Shown: positions 1 to 9,059 of the stretch, piece by piece | Layout of the letters: every line of letters begins with the position of its first letter | Position numbering within the stretch: position 1 is the stretch's first letter | Assembly: GCA_013822725.1 (NCBI GenBank) | Contig: PNKX01000031.1 | Span: 1-50,087 of the forward strand | Reading direction: 5' to 3' | DNA length: 50,087 nucleotides | Origin: Pirellula sp. | GTDB lineage: Bacteria; Planctomycetota; Planctomycetia; Pirellulales; Lacipirellulaceae | Notes under the pieces: model-generated | What the model was told of the DNA's origin: nothing | Database searches by the model: none | What the model saw: only the letters and a program-made list of their open reading frames with translations | Translations under genes and position numbers: made by a program

Positions 1-1330
1 AACGACTCAGCGTTCATATAAGCGGTTCCATGGTGGAGGAGGCTTTTAAATACCGACCTGGAAACTAACCTTTAGAAGTATATGTCGCAAGCCAGCCACG
101 CCAGTCGAGATATTTCCTCAAAATCGGAACAACCGACAGATCGTTAGCGATGCTCTCCATTCCGCCTTTGCCTCAACCGCTTCCGGAAAACGCGAGGGTT
201 GATTTACTGACCGACAGTGATTCGCCGCACCCGCCGCGCTAAAAAGTCGCTAGGGCGGGACGCTTAAAAAGTCGTCGGACGCAGTGGTGCGATGAGTTCC
301 ACCAGGTGCTTAACGCCTACGGCAGATTGCGAGTTTAGGTGTAAGACGGCGTTCCTGGATCTTTCTTCCGTCAGGCTTGAGGGCGCCAGTTCAAGCGTCA
401 TGTCGCGACCGTGGAGCAGCAAATGCTTGAGCTAGCGACACGTAAGCACTACCATGACAACCAGCAATGCGCTATGAATAGACTGGCTTTTCCTGTGAGG
501 TCGCCGTGCGTCATTCTAAAAGTGCAGCTGAATGGAGTGAGCAATGTGTAGGCTCCAAGGTACGCGTCCTCCTGCGGAGGCTTATTGAATCCTTGAGCGA
601 ATGTGAAAAACCAGAGCGGGTACATATCGCCGTCAGCGGCGTTGATCCAACCCTGCCGCTGCGCGCCGCCCGATCAGTTGAGCGAAGGAATTCACGGTTC
701 GAACCATCCCTCGCTCAGCAGGTTCGACAATGGCAACGGAGTCCAGCAATAAGGATTAGGATCGCGCAGACCGATTCGCGGACATCCTCGCAAAGTGAGC
801 AGTTGTTGCAACAATCTTCGCAGCGGACTGGGTCGTCGCAGCTAATGCACCCTCCTTCTCCCGTCGCGGCGTGAGAGGCGAGTTCCACTTCCGGCGCGGA
901 CAAGACGTTTTCAAGTTTGGGAGACAGGAAAAGCGGCTTCGTAACGCCACTCGCCGCCAACGAGTTCCATGCCGTCAGCATCACGATTAAAGGTGCGTCG
1001 ACGCCAAATCGCCATTCGACGCATTTGTAACCGCGCATAGCTTGTACTCTGTTCGTGAAATTTGCCGGCTTACCGGCTTGAAACGTCATGCGAAACGTAA
1101 TTAAACCTGACGCACGGGCTATTACTTCCATCCAGGCGAGGGGCGTTTCGACTAAAAGGACCGAAATCAAAGAACGGCGTTCGCACCCTGGTGAAACGGC
1201 AAATTCGGACAGTCAGATAAATTTTGACGGCCGCTTTCTTGGATCTGTAGCGTTCGGATGATCATCCAAAAACGGGGCATCGAACCACGCCACTCCGAAC
1301 GGCAGCATGTGCCCTGGATTCGCGATCGCG
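1..1330. other. Gene-poor stretch, nothing convincing
   Basis: No reading frame here looks like a protein I recognise. A minus-strand frame at 715-1170 would give 151 residues with a cysteine-rich end (about ten Cys in the last 45 residues), but it has no clear ribosome site, is overlapped by other frames of equal length, and its composition looks random. The sequence is less GC-rich than the genes to the right and is interrupted by stops in all frames, which suits a decayed accessory region. Confidence 0.5.
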
Positions 1331-2608
1331 CTATTTCAGCTCCGCAAGTTCCGTCGCCGCGACAAATCTTTCGACGGTGACGGGCGTCAAGTTGACGTTC
1401 ATCATAAAGGAAGAGTAGGCGAGCGCCGCCGCGAGGCGACGCGTGTCGCGTGCCCATGGTGGAACGTAGCGCGGCCTCTCTAGAAATCCCGAATCGAAGT
1501 AAGGTGCCAATGTAATCGTATCGCTTATCGTCAGTCGTCCGCAGAACAGCCGCTCAATAAGTTGCGGCTGGTTGTCGCGGATGGCAACATTCATGAATAC
1601 GTGCAATTCCATGACGCCCTTCAGGTAGACGCAGTCCTTGGTAAACACGATCCGCCCGTTGACATCCCCGCCTCGAAAGATTCGCTGAGCCGATTTAAAG
1701 GCCTCTCGTTCGTCCTGCCCTGCTTCCAGAAACACCTTAAAGCATTCGATGAAATCTCCCCCTTCCAAGGCAACTTTGATGGCCTGAATCCGCAGCGCCA
1801 GCCGGCGCAGGCGGTTGATATCGATGGACCTCGTCATCAGCTCGGCAAATACCGCCAATCCCTCTTGAGTCCGCGTTGTCCGCGGAGCTCCCAGTGCGAG
1901 GCTCTTGAAGCGTGGCTGGCGGCGACCGTTCAAGGCGGTGGCCGTGTGCACCAGCGCTTCGTGATGGTAGAGCTGGTCGAAATCCAAATCGGTAAATATC
2001 GCGGACGCCCGAATGCGAATCCGTGATGTTCCGGCGATTGCTTTAGACGAAAGGTTATTGTCGACGATGACTTCGACGCGGTCGTCAACAAAGTAATCGT
2101 CGATGGCGTTCTGCAGTCGCACCGCAAATTGTTCCGCGGGTTCCGCCGCTTCTGACGGAGCAACATGGGAGCCACCGAGCAAGGCTTCGGTCTTTTCCAA
2201 CAGGAACGCCGCGGCGTCTACTCCTGTGAACGATTGCGTTGCGTAGACGTCATCTGGCCGCCCATATAGACTGATCGACCGTGAAGTGAATTCAGCCGTA
2301 CCCGCGGACATGAGCATGCGCGCCGCCTCCGCGTAGCTCCACGCGGATCTCCGCAGGAATTGCAGCAGCGGATCGTCACCTTCACAGAGTTTTACGAAGT
2401 TGTCGAGGGCCGCAATCTCACTTCGCCAATCTGGGATGCAATGCTTGACGACAGGCAGGGCTGGACGCCCGGCGCGCCAACTCTCCAGGAAATCCGCTTC
2501 AGTTGCGTCAGGCCAATTTAGGTATTTAAGGACGAGAATCGGCTTGGCAAGCTCCCCAAGTTGGTCATCGAGTTCAGCAATCCGTTGCGTCAGGGGAGAA
2601 GTGGTCAT
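1331..2608 (-). CDS. QEGLA-motif (DUF1704) HExxxH metallopeptidase-like protein
   Basis: A 425-residue protein of the family annotated as flavohemoglobin expression-modulating QEGLA motif protein (DUF1704). The signature is visible: HEALVH at residues 216-221, followed by TRTQEGLAVFAE with QEGLA at 248-252. In the eukaryotic relatives (MATCAP-type tyrosine carboxypeptidases) an HExxxH motif and a downstream glutamate bind zinc, so this protein is likely a zinc-dependent carboxypeptidase. The substrate in bacteria is unknown. No signal peptide or membrane segment is seen, so it is probably cytoplasmic. It is the last gene of a minus-strand run, 156 bp after its upstream neighbour. The family name rests on an old phenotype, so the flavohemoglobin link should not be taken literally. 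Confidence 0.85.
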   Translation of the reverse strand: MTTSPLTQRIAELDDQLGELAKPILVLKYLNWPDATEADFLESWRAGRPALPVVKHCIPDWRSEIAALDNFVKLCEGDDPLLQFLRRSAWSYAEAARMLMSAGTAEFTSRSISLYGRPDDVYATQSFTGVDAAAFLLEKTEALLGGSHVAPSEAAEPAEQFAVRLQNAIDDYFVDDRVEVIVDNNLSSKAIAGTSRIRIRASAIFTDLDFDQLYHHEALVHTATALNGRRQPRFKSLALGAPRTTRTQEGLAVFAELMTRSIDINRLRRLALRIQAIKVALEGGDFIECFKVFLEAGQDEREAFKSAQRIFRGGDVNGRIVFTKDCVYLKGVMELHVFMNVAIRDNQPQLIERLFCGRLTISDTITLAPYFDSGFLERPRYVPPWARDTRRLAAALAYSSFMMNVNLTPVTVERFVAATELAELK

Positions 2609-2764
2609 TTCATTCTTTTCAGCGCATTACCTAAATGACGCGTCAAAACCAGTCGCGTCGGTCGTAACACCGCTGCCGCAGGGCGAATTGCGACGACGTA
2701 CTCTGTCTCTGTGATGTATCGAAATAGTGGCCGATCTGACTGATAACTACCAGCATCACCGCAT

Positions 2765-3781
2765 TTACTTCATTAACGCCAAATTGCGCCATAGGTTCGC
2801 CAAGCTTTCGGTGCCGCCGAACAGCGTAGTAAAGTGCGTGGAATCGATAAGCAGGATGTCTCCGGCTCGCTGGTCCTTCGGCGGCATCCAAAGCAAACAG
2901 TTAAATTCCTTATTCCCCGCGGCAGTAAAGGGATGCGGGCGATCTGGATCGATAGCTTGCCGCGCTAGGACTTGCACTGAGTTAGTACCCTCGGGCGTAA
3001 CTTCGTAGTGCGGCAGGTGTAAGTGAAAATTGAATGTCGTGACGTTGTTCAGTAATCCCACTTTATCGAGGTCGCGGAACGCTGACAGCGGTGCGATTTC
3101 CTTCGTCCCACTGACAACGGCAGGTCGAAGTCCCCATTGGTTGATAACTGGTACATCTAGCGCCTTCATCAGCGAACGCGTGTACTGGCTGAATCGCTGC
3201 TGTCGTGGCACCAATTCGTCGCCATGGTGCCGATATTCCATTTGCCGCTGTTTTGAATCTTCTGTGAAACCAACGTCATGGTGCGGAGCGAGCAGTAGGC
3301 AGGTCCCTTCGCGTTTGAGCCATTCGCGAATCGCCTCGATTTCACCCGGCTCGGCTTCCTGCTCAGCGACGAGGTGGTCTAGCCCAAACACCAAAAGCGT
3401 ATCTGTGTCGGCCAGCACACGTTCGTCGATGGGCAGCCTGTAGCCGGCCTGATCGATGCGTTGGAATACTGCTACGGGATGTCCAGTCGCCTCGCCTACG
3501 ATTTGCTGGAATGAGAGTGAAGACCTGTGGAACAACTCGAGGGTGCCGGCAATCCCTTGCAGGAAATTCATCTTGTCCCATTCGGTCGCCTCAAAATCGG
3601 GCCACGCAACTCGGCGGACTTCGGTGATCGAGGAAAAGCGATTATCCAAGTCGGTGAGATCGCGGTTCGTCTCCCAGGGATAGCTCCACGTCCAGTAGAT
3701 GCTCACGCGGCGCTTGCCAGGTGTGTACGTTCGGGCGATGTGGTCTTGGTTGTAAGTTCGGGCTGGTTGCAACGTAGGCAT
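2765..3781 (-). CDS. Uncharacterised soluble protein
   Basis: Not recognised. A 338-residue cytoplasmic-looking protein. An earlier in-frame ATG at 3796 exists, but the purine-rich AAAGGGA just before the second ATG (3781) looks like a ribosome site, so I place the start there. The middle (about residues 105-165) reads like a Rossmann/ThuA or glutamine-amidotransferase-like layer: a hydrophobic strand TDTLLVFGLDHL, a helix, then GTCLLLAPHHDVGF. The second half has several histidines (YRHHGDEL, FHLHLPHYE, DSTHFTTLF) that could bind metal, but no known motif. The gene sits between a QEGLA protein and a flavin oxidoreductase with a 37-bp gap to the latter, so it is likely co-transcribed with it. 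Confidence 0.7.
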   Translation of the reverse strand: MPTLQPARTYNQDHIARTYTPGKRRVSIYWTWSYPWETNRDLTDLDNRFSSITEVRRVAWPDFEATEWDKMNFLQGIAGTLELFHRSSLSFQQIVGEATGHPVAVFQRIDQAGYRLPIDERVLADTDTLLVFGLDHLVAEQEAEPGEIEAIREWLKREGTCLLLAPHHDVGFTEDSKQRQMEYRHHGDELVPRQQRFSQYTRSLMKALDVPVINQWGLRPAVVSGTKEIAPLSAFRDLDKVGLLNNVTTFNFHLHLPHYEVTPEGTNSVQVLARQAIDPDRPHPFTAAGNKEFNCLLWMPPKDQRAGDILLIDSTHFTTLFGGTESLANLWRNLALMK

Positions 3782-3818
3782 GTGCGTCCCTTTCAATGGG
3801 CAGTGAGAAAAGTCGTCC

Positions 3819-5237
3819 TCAACCAGGTTGCCAATGATCGAGCAAGTTGAGTTGCCGTGTCAGTGTAGCGGCCACGCGGCCAAGAATGCCCGCATACGTT
3901 GGGAATGAGAGCGGAATGCGAGCGAACTCGTCGACTCGCATTCCCGCACTGATCGCGATTGCTGCAACTTGGGTGATCTCGACGGCGCGTTCGCCGACGA
4001 CGTGACACCCCAGAATCTTGTGCGTCCCCTGGTCGACGATGAGTTTGCAAAATCCGAATGTGCGACCGTCGATAATCGTGCGCGTCGTGGCGTCGAAGCG
4101 GACCGTAGCGGTCGCCACATCGTGCGAAGATCGGGCTTGCGCCTCGGTCAGACCCACCTGAGCGTACTCGGGGTCCGTGAAGCTTCCGACCGGGTTTGCC
4201 TGCTCCTCCAAGGTCATCGTCGGGCCGCGGACGGCGTTGGTCGCTGCCACAAAACCGTCCTGGATCGCCGGCGGAACAAGGAGCAATCGGCCGGTGATGT
4301 CGCCTGCGGCGAAGATGTGCGGAGCAGTTGTTCGCAGATACGGATCGACGACGACAAAGCCACGCGAGTCCAGCTGGGCGCTGGCGGCCGCGAGATTCAG
4401 TTCGGCCGTGTTCGCTTGCCAGCCCACGGCCACCACGGCCAGCGACGCTTCCGCGCTGTTTCGACCGCTATTGCATTGATAGTTCATGCGGACGCCTAGC
4501 GGCGTTTTCTCGAACGATTCAATCTCGCCAAAGCTTTCGCGAACGACGATCCCCCGATCCCGGAATGCCGACGCGACGGCCGCCGAAACTTCTTCGTCTT
4601 CCGTAGGCAAAATGCGCGGCCCGCGTTGGAAGAGTTGAACTTGCGAGCCAAAAGCGGCGAAAACTGAAGCCACTTGAGCCCCGGTGGCGCCGCCGCCAAC
4701 CACCAGCATCGACTCGGGCACTGAAGTCAGGCCCCAAGCATCACTATGTGTATTCGTGAACTCGAATCCGGGCACGTCGAGTCCCCGACTGGCGCCGCCC
4801 GTACAGAGGATGAACTTCTCTGCCTTGAGGCGCGTTCCGGTCGCTGTTTCGATGGTATGGGAATCGACGAATCGAGCAGCGCCCGCGTGTTCGTGGACTG
4901 CTACGCCCAGCGAATCAATCTGTTCGCGCCAAGTGGAGTGAGCACGCGCATCTTGGACAACTTGGCTAACACGCGCTAGGAGTCGAGAGTAGTCCAGCAC
5001 GGGTTCGCTCACGCTAATGCCGTATTGGCTGAGCTGGCGTGCATCTCGGAGCAGCCGGGCTGCGTGAGCCAGTGTTCGTACGGGAACAGGTCCGTCATTG
5101 GCCGCCATGCCTCCGAACGCATCCCTTGTAACGAGTGCCGTGCGCGCCCCGAGGTCGGCGGCGCGCAAGGCCGCGACGACTCCGCTCGGTCCAGCGCCGA
5201 TGACGAGCACGTCAATTGGAGGACTAGGATTCGTCAT
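3819..5237 (-). CDS. FAD-dependent pyridine nucleotide-disulfide oxidoreductase-like protein lacking the redox cysteines
   Basis: A 472-residue flavoprotein of the lipoamide dehydrogenase / mercuric reductase fold. An FAD-binding GAGPSG is at residues 14-19, a second nucleotide-binding motif VVGGGATGAQVASV is near the middle, and the FAD-closing segment FAAGDITG follows. The C-terminal dimerisation domain is recognisable (KILGCHVVGERAVEI). The active site is altered: where the family has a CxxxxC disulfide the sequence reads FGGMAANDGPVPVRT, with no cysteine at either position (residues 45 and 50), and the C-terminal HPTxxE motif reads FPTYAG. It therefore cannot do dithiol chemistry and may act as an NAD(P)H-dependent oxidase, a transhydrogenase-like enzyme or an electron donor. 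It belongs to the same minus-strand run as the DyP peroxidase. Confidence 0.88.
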   Translation of the reverse strand: MTNPSPPIDVLVIGAGPSGVVAALRAADLGARTALVTRDAFGGMAANDGPVPVRTLAHAARLLRDARQLSQYGISVSEPVLDYSRLLARVSQVVQDARAHSTWREQIDSLGVAVHEHAGAARFVDSHTIETATGTRLKAEKFILCTGGASRGLDVPGFEFTNTHSDAWGLTSVPESMLVVGGGATGAQVASVFAAFGSQVQLFQRGPRILPTEDEEVSAAVASAFRDRGIVVRESFGEIESFEKTPLGVRMNYQCNSGRNSAEASLAVVAVGWQANTAELNLAAASAQLDSRGFVVVDPYLRTTAPHIFAAGDITGRLLLVPPAIQDGFVAATNAVRGPTMTLEEQANPVGSFTDPEYAQVGLTEAQARSSHDVATATVRFDATTRTIIDGRTFGFCKLIVDQGTHKILGCHVVGERAVEITQVAAIAISAGMRVDEFARIPLSFPTYAGILGRVAATLTRQLNLLDHWQPG

Positions 5238-5263
5238 GCTGTTGAACTTGAAGTTCTACTAAT

Positions 5264-5605
5264 TCAGAACTCGACCATCAGTCGCATCCCAACCAGAATC
5301 GTAGTATCCAGATCTATTGTGCTGGGCTGCACGATTTGCAGATCACTCGTTAGATGGCACCAGCGCTTGAGGCTAGCGTTGTAAAACAATTCCACGCCTT
5401 GTTCGTCGCGCTGTGCAAGTCCTGGCGGCGCGAGCGGTCCGGCGAGCAAAGCTTTGAACTCATTCGACAGCCCTACATGGAAGTAACCCAGACCGAATGT
5501 ATCTCGCTGTCGACCCGGAATCAGGCTGCTGCCGCCGATGCCAACCGTCCCGTTCCAACCAATAGAAGTGTCCTGCAAATCGCGGAAATGTTTGCGCGAC
5601 CGTCA
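5264..5605 (-). pseudogene. C-terminal remnant of an OprB-type carbohydrate porin
   Basis: About 110 residues survive of what is normally a 400-500-residue outer-membrane beta-barrel. The readable part has porin-strand character (GIGGSSLIPGR, DTFGLGYFHVGLS, GVELFYNASLKRW, SDLQIVQPSTIDLDT) and ends in the alternating, aromatic-terminated strand ILVGMRLMVEF, with the C-terminal Phe needed for barrel assembly. Upstream, the frame runs into a TGA near 5603, and no start, signal peptide or other barrel strands follow before the next gene at 5705. I infer deletion of most of the gene. Confidence 0.7.
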
Positions 5606-5704
5606 TAGTCGACGACCTCAGGGACAAATGCCGTTGCCAATCAATTGTTCATAGACTTTTCGAGCGGCTGCCCCGCACCGCCAGGACATCCATATCTCTC
5701 CCAG

Positions 5705-7018
5705 TCACAAAGATGCCAGGAAGCGAAGAGCCTTCAGCCCCGGAAGAAAAAAGTACGCGCCGCCGCGAACGGTCGTGAATGCCGGCAGGCCCTTGATCGT
5801 CTTGCGGATCGGCCGCTTCGGAATCTTGAATTCCAGCGTGCCGTCTTGCGTGCCGATGAGCGGATCACGCTCATTACCAAGTTCGTGAAAGCTCCGATCA
5901 TTGACCCACACGTTTTGCGCAAACTCGAATTGGCGCACGAGGCTGGCGCAACCAATGAAGGCAGCAATCCCCCGTTCAATGCCGTCCTCGGGCATGCTCT
6001 CGGGCAGCGGCGGGCCATAGGTGCCGCCGCGGCGAATCATCTGCCGCCGGTTCATGTTCGCGGCCGTGTCGCGCGGATTCATCCGCCGGATGTGAGCTCC
6101 CAGCGGAACGGCATAGCCGTGCGGATCCATTTCCTTGTAGTTGAAGTTGTTGTTTCGCTGCATGTCCGCCCCAAGCGCTGGGTCGTCCTTGTTCGGCGCC
6201 AAGACCAGAGGAGCACCGCTGCGCCAGCGTCCCATGAGCTTCGCCGCGATCAGCTCTTGTTCTTCAGGCGTCTCACCGTGCTGCCGCAAAAAGTCGCGGA
6301 AGGCACCGACATGTTGGTGAAATCGCCGGTAGGCCAGGAAACTGCCGTTACGGGAAAGGATTTCAGGATGTGGCAGTTCAGGCGTGAAGCCGCTCTCGTC
6401 GGGGTATCCAAGAAAAAACTCGCCCGCCTTTAGTGGTGGGCCGGAGCCGGGGGTAGCTCTATCTCCGATTCCTTCGATGGCCGGCGTGGTCAGTCGGTCG
6501 CGATAGCCGAAATGTTCGTGCGCCTGTCCCAACGGCGGGATCGCCTCCAGGTCCAGCGTCGAGAGAGCTGAAACGTCGGGAAACTGCGAGGCGTATTGCT
6601 GGTGCTCTTGGACGCAGCGTTCGCGCTCCGCCACGTCGCTGGCGAAAAGGATGACGATGGCGTGAAGTTCCGGACTGGTCAGCCCACCAACCCAATGATC
6701 CGGATGGTTGGCTCCCGAGTCTCCGAGGACCTCCGCGCGAGCAGCCATTCCCTGCCGAAACTCTTCCGGAAAGGTGGCGAGCGAATCTTCGGGAACACCG
6801 AGCGCCCGCAAACCGTTCCAGGTGAAGGCCACCGTCACCCAGCGAGAGTCTATTGACCCGGCAGACCCAACGACCTGACCCGTGCCCACCTTGTCGATAA
6901 TGCCGGAGAGCCAGGCTCGGCCGCCGGCGGCCTGCCGGAACGTGAGGAACCCGTACCGCGCCGCCAGAGCTCGGGGACGCGCCAACAAATAATGCTGGAT
7001 ATCATCAAGCTCAAGCAT
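5705..7018 (-). CDS. DyP-type heme peroxidase family protein
   Basis: A 437-residue cytoplasmic protein with the landmarks of dye-decolourising peroxidases. EHFGYRDRL at residues 168-176 corresponds to the GxxDG region carrying the distal aspartate (D174 here), although the second glycine is replaced by arginine. GAHIRRMNPR at 307-316 carries the proximal heme histidine (H309), and RRQMIRRGGTYG at 324-335 carries the distal arginine. An extra 30-40 residues between these motifs and the length suggest the longer DyP subtypes. No Tat or Sec signal is present and no encapsulin gene is seen nearby. Its immediate upstream neighbours (an NTF2-fold protein, a small soluble protein and a membrane protein) follow at 27-38-bp spacing and are probably one operon. 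The in vivo substrate is unknown. Confidence 0.88.
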   Translation of the reverse strand: MLELDDIQHYLLARPRALAARYGFLTFRQAAGGRAWLSGIIDKVGTGQVVGSAGSIDSRWVTVAFTWNGLRALGVPEDSLATFPEEFRQGMAARAEVLGDSGANHPDHWVGGLTSPELHAIVILFASDVAERERCVQEHQQYASQFPDVSALSTLDLEAIPPLGQAHEHFGYRDRLTTPAIEGIGDRATPGSGPPLKAGEFFLGYPDESGFTPELPHPEILSRNGSFLAYRRFHQHVGAFRDFLRQHGETPEEQELIAAKLMGRWRSGAPLVLAPNKDDPALGADMQRNNNFNYKEMDPHGYAVPLGAHIRRMNPRDTAANMNRRQMIRRGGTYGPPLPESMPEDGIERGIAAFIGCASLVRQFEFAQNVWVNDRSFHELGNERDPLIGTQDGTLEFKIPKRPIRKTIKGLPAFTTVRGGAYFFLPGLKALRFLASL

Positions 7019-7045
7019 CGAAGCTCCTGTTCGTCGTCGACGTTT

Positions 7046-7447
7046 CTACCGAGTGCCCTTAGACCATGCCCAGGCCGCGATTCGCCAACCCTCAGCAAGC
7101 TTGCGAAGAGCAACCGTGAAGAGCGCGCCGGTTTGCGTGATTTGCGTACCTTTCAACTCGAATGTCATCGACGCCGGCACGACAACGTAGGCGCTATATC
7201 CGGTGATGTTGTTGTGCAACGGCTCGCCCAGCGTAACGCAATAGCCTGTTGCACCATGTTGCTCACCTTCGATCAACACGTCTCTGTACCAATCCTCAGC
7301 CGCCCTTGGCCCCTGCCAGAGGTGCGGCGCCATTCCGTCAAGGATTGACCCAGGGACAGTGAACATCGCGGCCATCCCCTCGACGTCGCCACGATTGAAA
7401 GCATCGAGATAGTGGCCGATTGCCGCCACTAGATCAGTTTCGTTCAT
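7046..7447 (-). CDS. SnoaL/NTF2-like fold protein
   Basis: A 133-residue protein with the pattern of SnoaL-like/DUF4440 domains: an N-terminal helix (AIGHYLDAFNRGDVEGMAAMF), a middle segment GPRAAEDWYRDVL, then alternating strands ending in LAEGWRIAAWAW. Such cone-shaped domains form small hydrolases, isomerases or ligand-binding dimers, and the specific role cannot be read from sequence. It lies 27 bp upstream of the DyP peroxidase start and 38 bp after the preceding gene, so co-expression is likely. Confidence 0.75.
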   Translation of the reverse strand: MNETDLVAAIGHYLDAFNRGDVEGMAAMFTVPGSILDGMAPHLWQGPRAAEDWYRDVLIEGEQHGATGYCVTLGEPLHNNITGYSAYVVVPASMTFELKGTQITQTGALFTVALRKLAEGWRIAAWAWSKGTR

Positions 7448-7484
7448 TTCGGCCTCATATCTTTATTGGCGGTTTGCTTGAACG

Positions 7485-8054
7485 TCATTGCATTTGGTCA
7501 AGCATGTCAGAAAACGCCGCCTTCAGCTTCAAGGCCTTCTTGATCTCGTCCGCGCTTACATAGGGGTATTCACCGTACTCAAGAAAACTCGGGCACTGGT
7601 GCTCGCGAACAAACTCGATGAACGCTGGCGAGTTGGTCTTCCAGTCGGCGGGAAATCCTTCGAGGTTTTCAAAGACGGTGTTGAGCCCCGAAGCTGCGAA
7701 TATCGACACGGCATCCTCGGTGTACTTGTCGAAGTCGGTGTCGAAGATGCCCTGATACATGAAGTAGGTCTCGCCGTTGATCGGAAAGAGCACCCAGCGA
7801 AGGTAGTGCAGCTTCAGCACGGCGAGCACGTCCGGCGTTTCGGCCACCGCCGCCTCGATGTTGCGAGCATATTCATAAAAGACGTCGTCGCGGCCGGGGA
7901 TGATCTTCGACAGGATCGAGAACCCATAGCACGCCGGCGACTTGGGAAAGATCGGCCCATACCGGCCCTGCTCGGCGCTCTCCTTGTTGAAGCCCCCTTT
8001 GGGAATTGCCATCGCGGCGGGTTTAGTCCAGTCTGATTTCGAAGCTGCTGACAT
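7485..8054 (-). CDS. Uncharacterised small protein of the DyP operon
   Basis: A 189-residue soluble protein. The middle part (HYLRWVLFPINGETYFMYQGIFDTDFDKYTED) resembles the ferredoxin-like segment of proteins often found beside or fused to DyP peroxidases, in which an arginine-tryptophan strand is followed by a strand and a short acidic helix. That comparison is from memory and not tested. The start is supported by CAGGA about 5 bases before the ATG. It is followed after 38 bp by the NTF2-like gene. Function unknown; possibly a peroxidase partner. Confidence 0.7.
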   Translation of the reverse strand: MSAASKSDWTKPAAMAIPKGGFNKESAEQGRYGPIFPKSPACYGFSILSKIIPGRDDVFYEYARNIEAAVAETPDVLAVLKLHYLRWVLFPINGETYFMYQGIFDTDFDKYTEDAVSIFAASGLNTVFENLEGFPADWKTNSPAFIEFVREHQCPSFLEYGEYPYVSADEIKKALKLKAAFSDMLDQMQ

Positions 8055-8089
8055 GTCCTGGGCCTTTCTGCGAATTGTTTTTTAATATT

Positions 8090-8524
8090 CTAAATTTGCG
8101 ATTTCTTCTCGGCGGGCGGCGAACGGTCTGCAGGTTTACCGACGCCAGTCCAGCGCGCGACACGCGACGTAAGGTCCCGCACAATCATGTACGGCACGAG
8201 CGCCAAGACGGTGGCCGTGATCAGCAATTCCAACGCGAAGATTCCAGGATGTACGACGACTTGGTAAATGGCGTCCAAAATCACCGCGATGATAAAGACT
8301 GCTCCAACATCTTTCCAGGAGAGGCGCATCCGCGCCCGCCACGAACTTGGATTCGAGAGTGCACAACCTAAAAAGGTAGGGTTGTTTTGGCGAGCGTCAT
8401 TCAAGCCGGCACGAACAGCGAAGAATATTGCCATCGCGGGTTGCATTAGAAAGCGAAAGCTCATTGGACCGCCCAAGCGATCGACGAAATTGTCCCAACC
8501 TCGCGCAATCGTCTCAAACAGCAT
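8090..8524 (-). CDS. Small integral membrane protein
   Basis: A 144-residue protein when started at the ATG at 8524, which follows GGAAGC; an upstream extension to 8599 is possible but its composition looks non-coding. It begins MLFETIARGWDNFVDRLGGP. It has a hydrophobic segment around residues 28-40 and two stronger membrane helices near 75-95 (VGAVFIIAVILDAIYQVVV) and 98-118 (FALELLITATVLALVPYMIV), then a basic cytoplasmic tail. It appears to be the first gene of the minus-strand run that continues through the DyP peroxidase. Function unknown. Confidence 0.7.
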   Translation of the reverse strand: MLFETIARGWDNFVDRLGGPMSFRFLMQPAMAIFFAVRAGLNDARQNNPTFLGCALSNPSSWRARMRLSWKDVGAVFIIAVILDAIYQVVVHPGIFALELLITATVLALVPYMIVRDLTSRVARWTGVGKPADRSPPAEKKSQI

Positions 8525-8599
8525 CAATTGCTTCCGATGTGCGTTGGGCCGACGGTTGGAAATGTAACAGCCCAACTTTGCGGCGGCGATTCTGGCCAA

Positions 8600-9059
8600 G
8601 TAAAGTAGCTGAGCATCAAGACGGCGGAAGGCATGCCGGGTTCAGACGGCGAAGAGTTAGAGTAATTAGGCAAGAGTGTTTATTTCGCTGATCAGCCAAC
8701 CCATCAGGCGACGTTTGACGTACCGAGAGATGGCTCATACCCGCGATTGACGTTATATCAAATGCATCAATGCGAGTCACCCAGTGACATCTGTTGCCGT
8801 CAAGCGATCATTGAACCTAGTTTTCGGCCGAACTTCATTGTGGACAGCGACGAACGTCACCTCGGCGGTTATCGCCGATACTGTCAATGATAAGTTGGCG
8901 ACGAACTCGCAAGCTACCAAAAGCTATGCGGCTCAGGACACTCAAACATTCGCGAAGTGGACAATACGACTGTGCGGCACCGCTCAGACAGCATCGATGA
9001 CACCACCGTGGACTAGAGCAAACGCGCTAACTAATAGCACCTTCATCACTTGAGCTCAG
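8600..9059. other. Intergenic stretch, nothing recognised
   Basis: Upstream of the minus-strand DyP run and therefore likely to hold its promoter, but I cannot pick one out. A plus-strand frame at 8784-9053 (89 residues) is Thr/Ala-rich without any family resemblance and is probably not a gene. Confidence 0.4.

Noticed and set aside
715..1170. Minus-strand frame with a cysteine-rich C-terminus
   Set aside because: No ribosome site, no family resemblance, and competing frames of equal quality; the cysteines seem to come from chance base composition.
8784..9053. Plus-strand 89-residue frame
   Set aside because: Thr/Ala-rich random-looking sequence with no ribosome site or neighbours.
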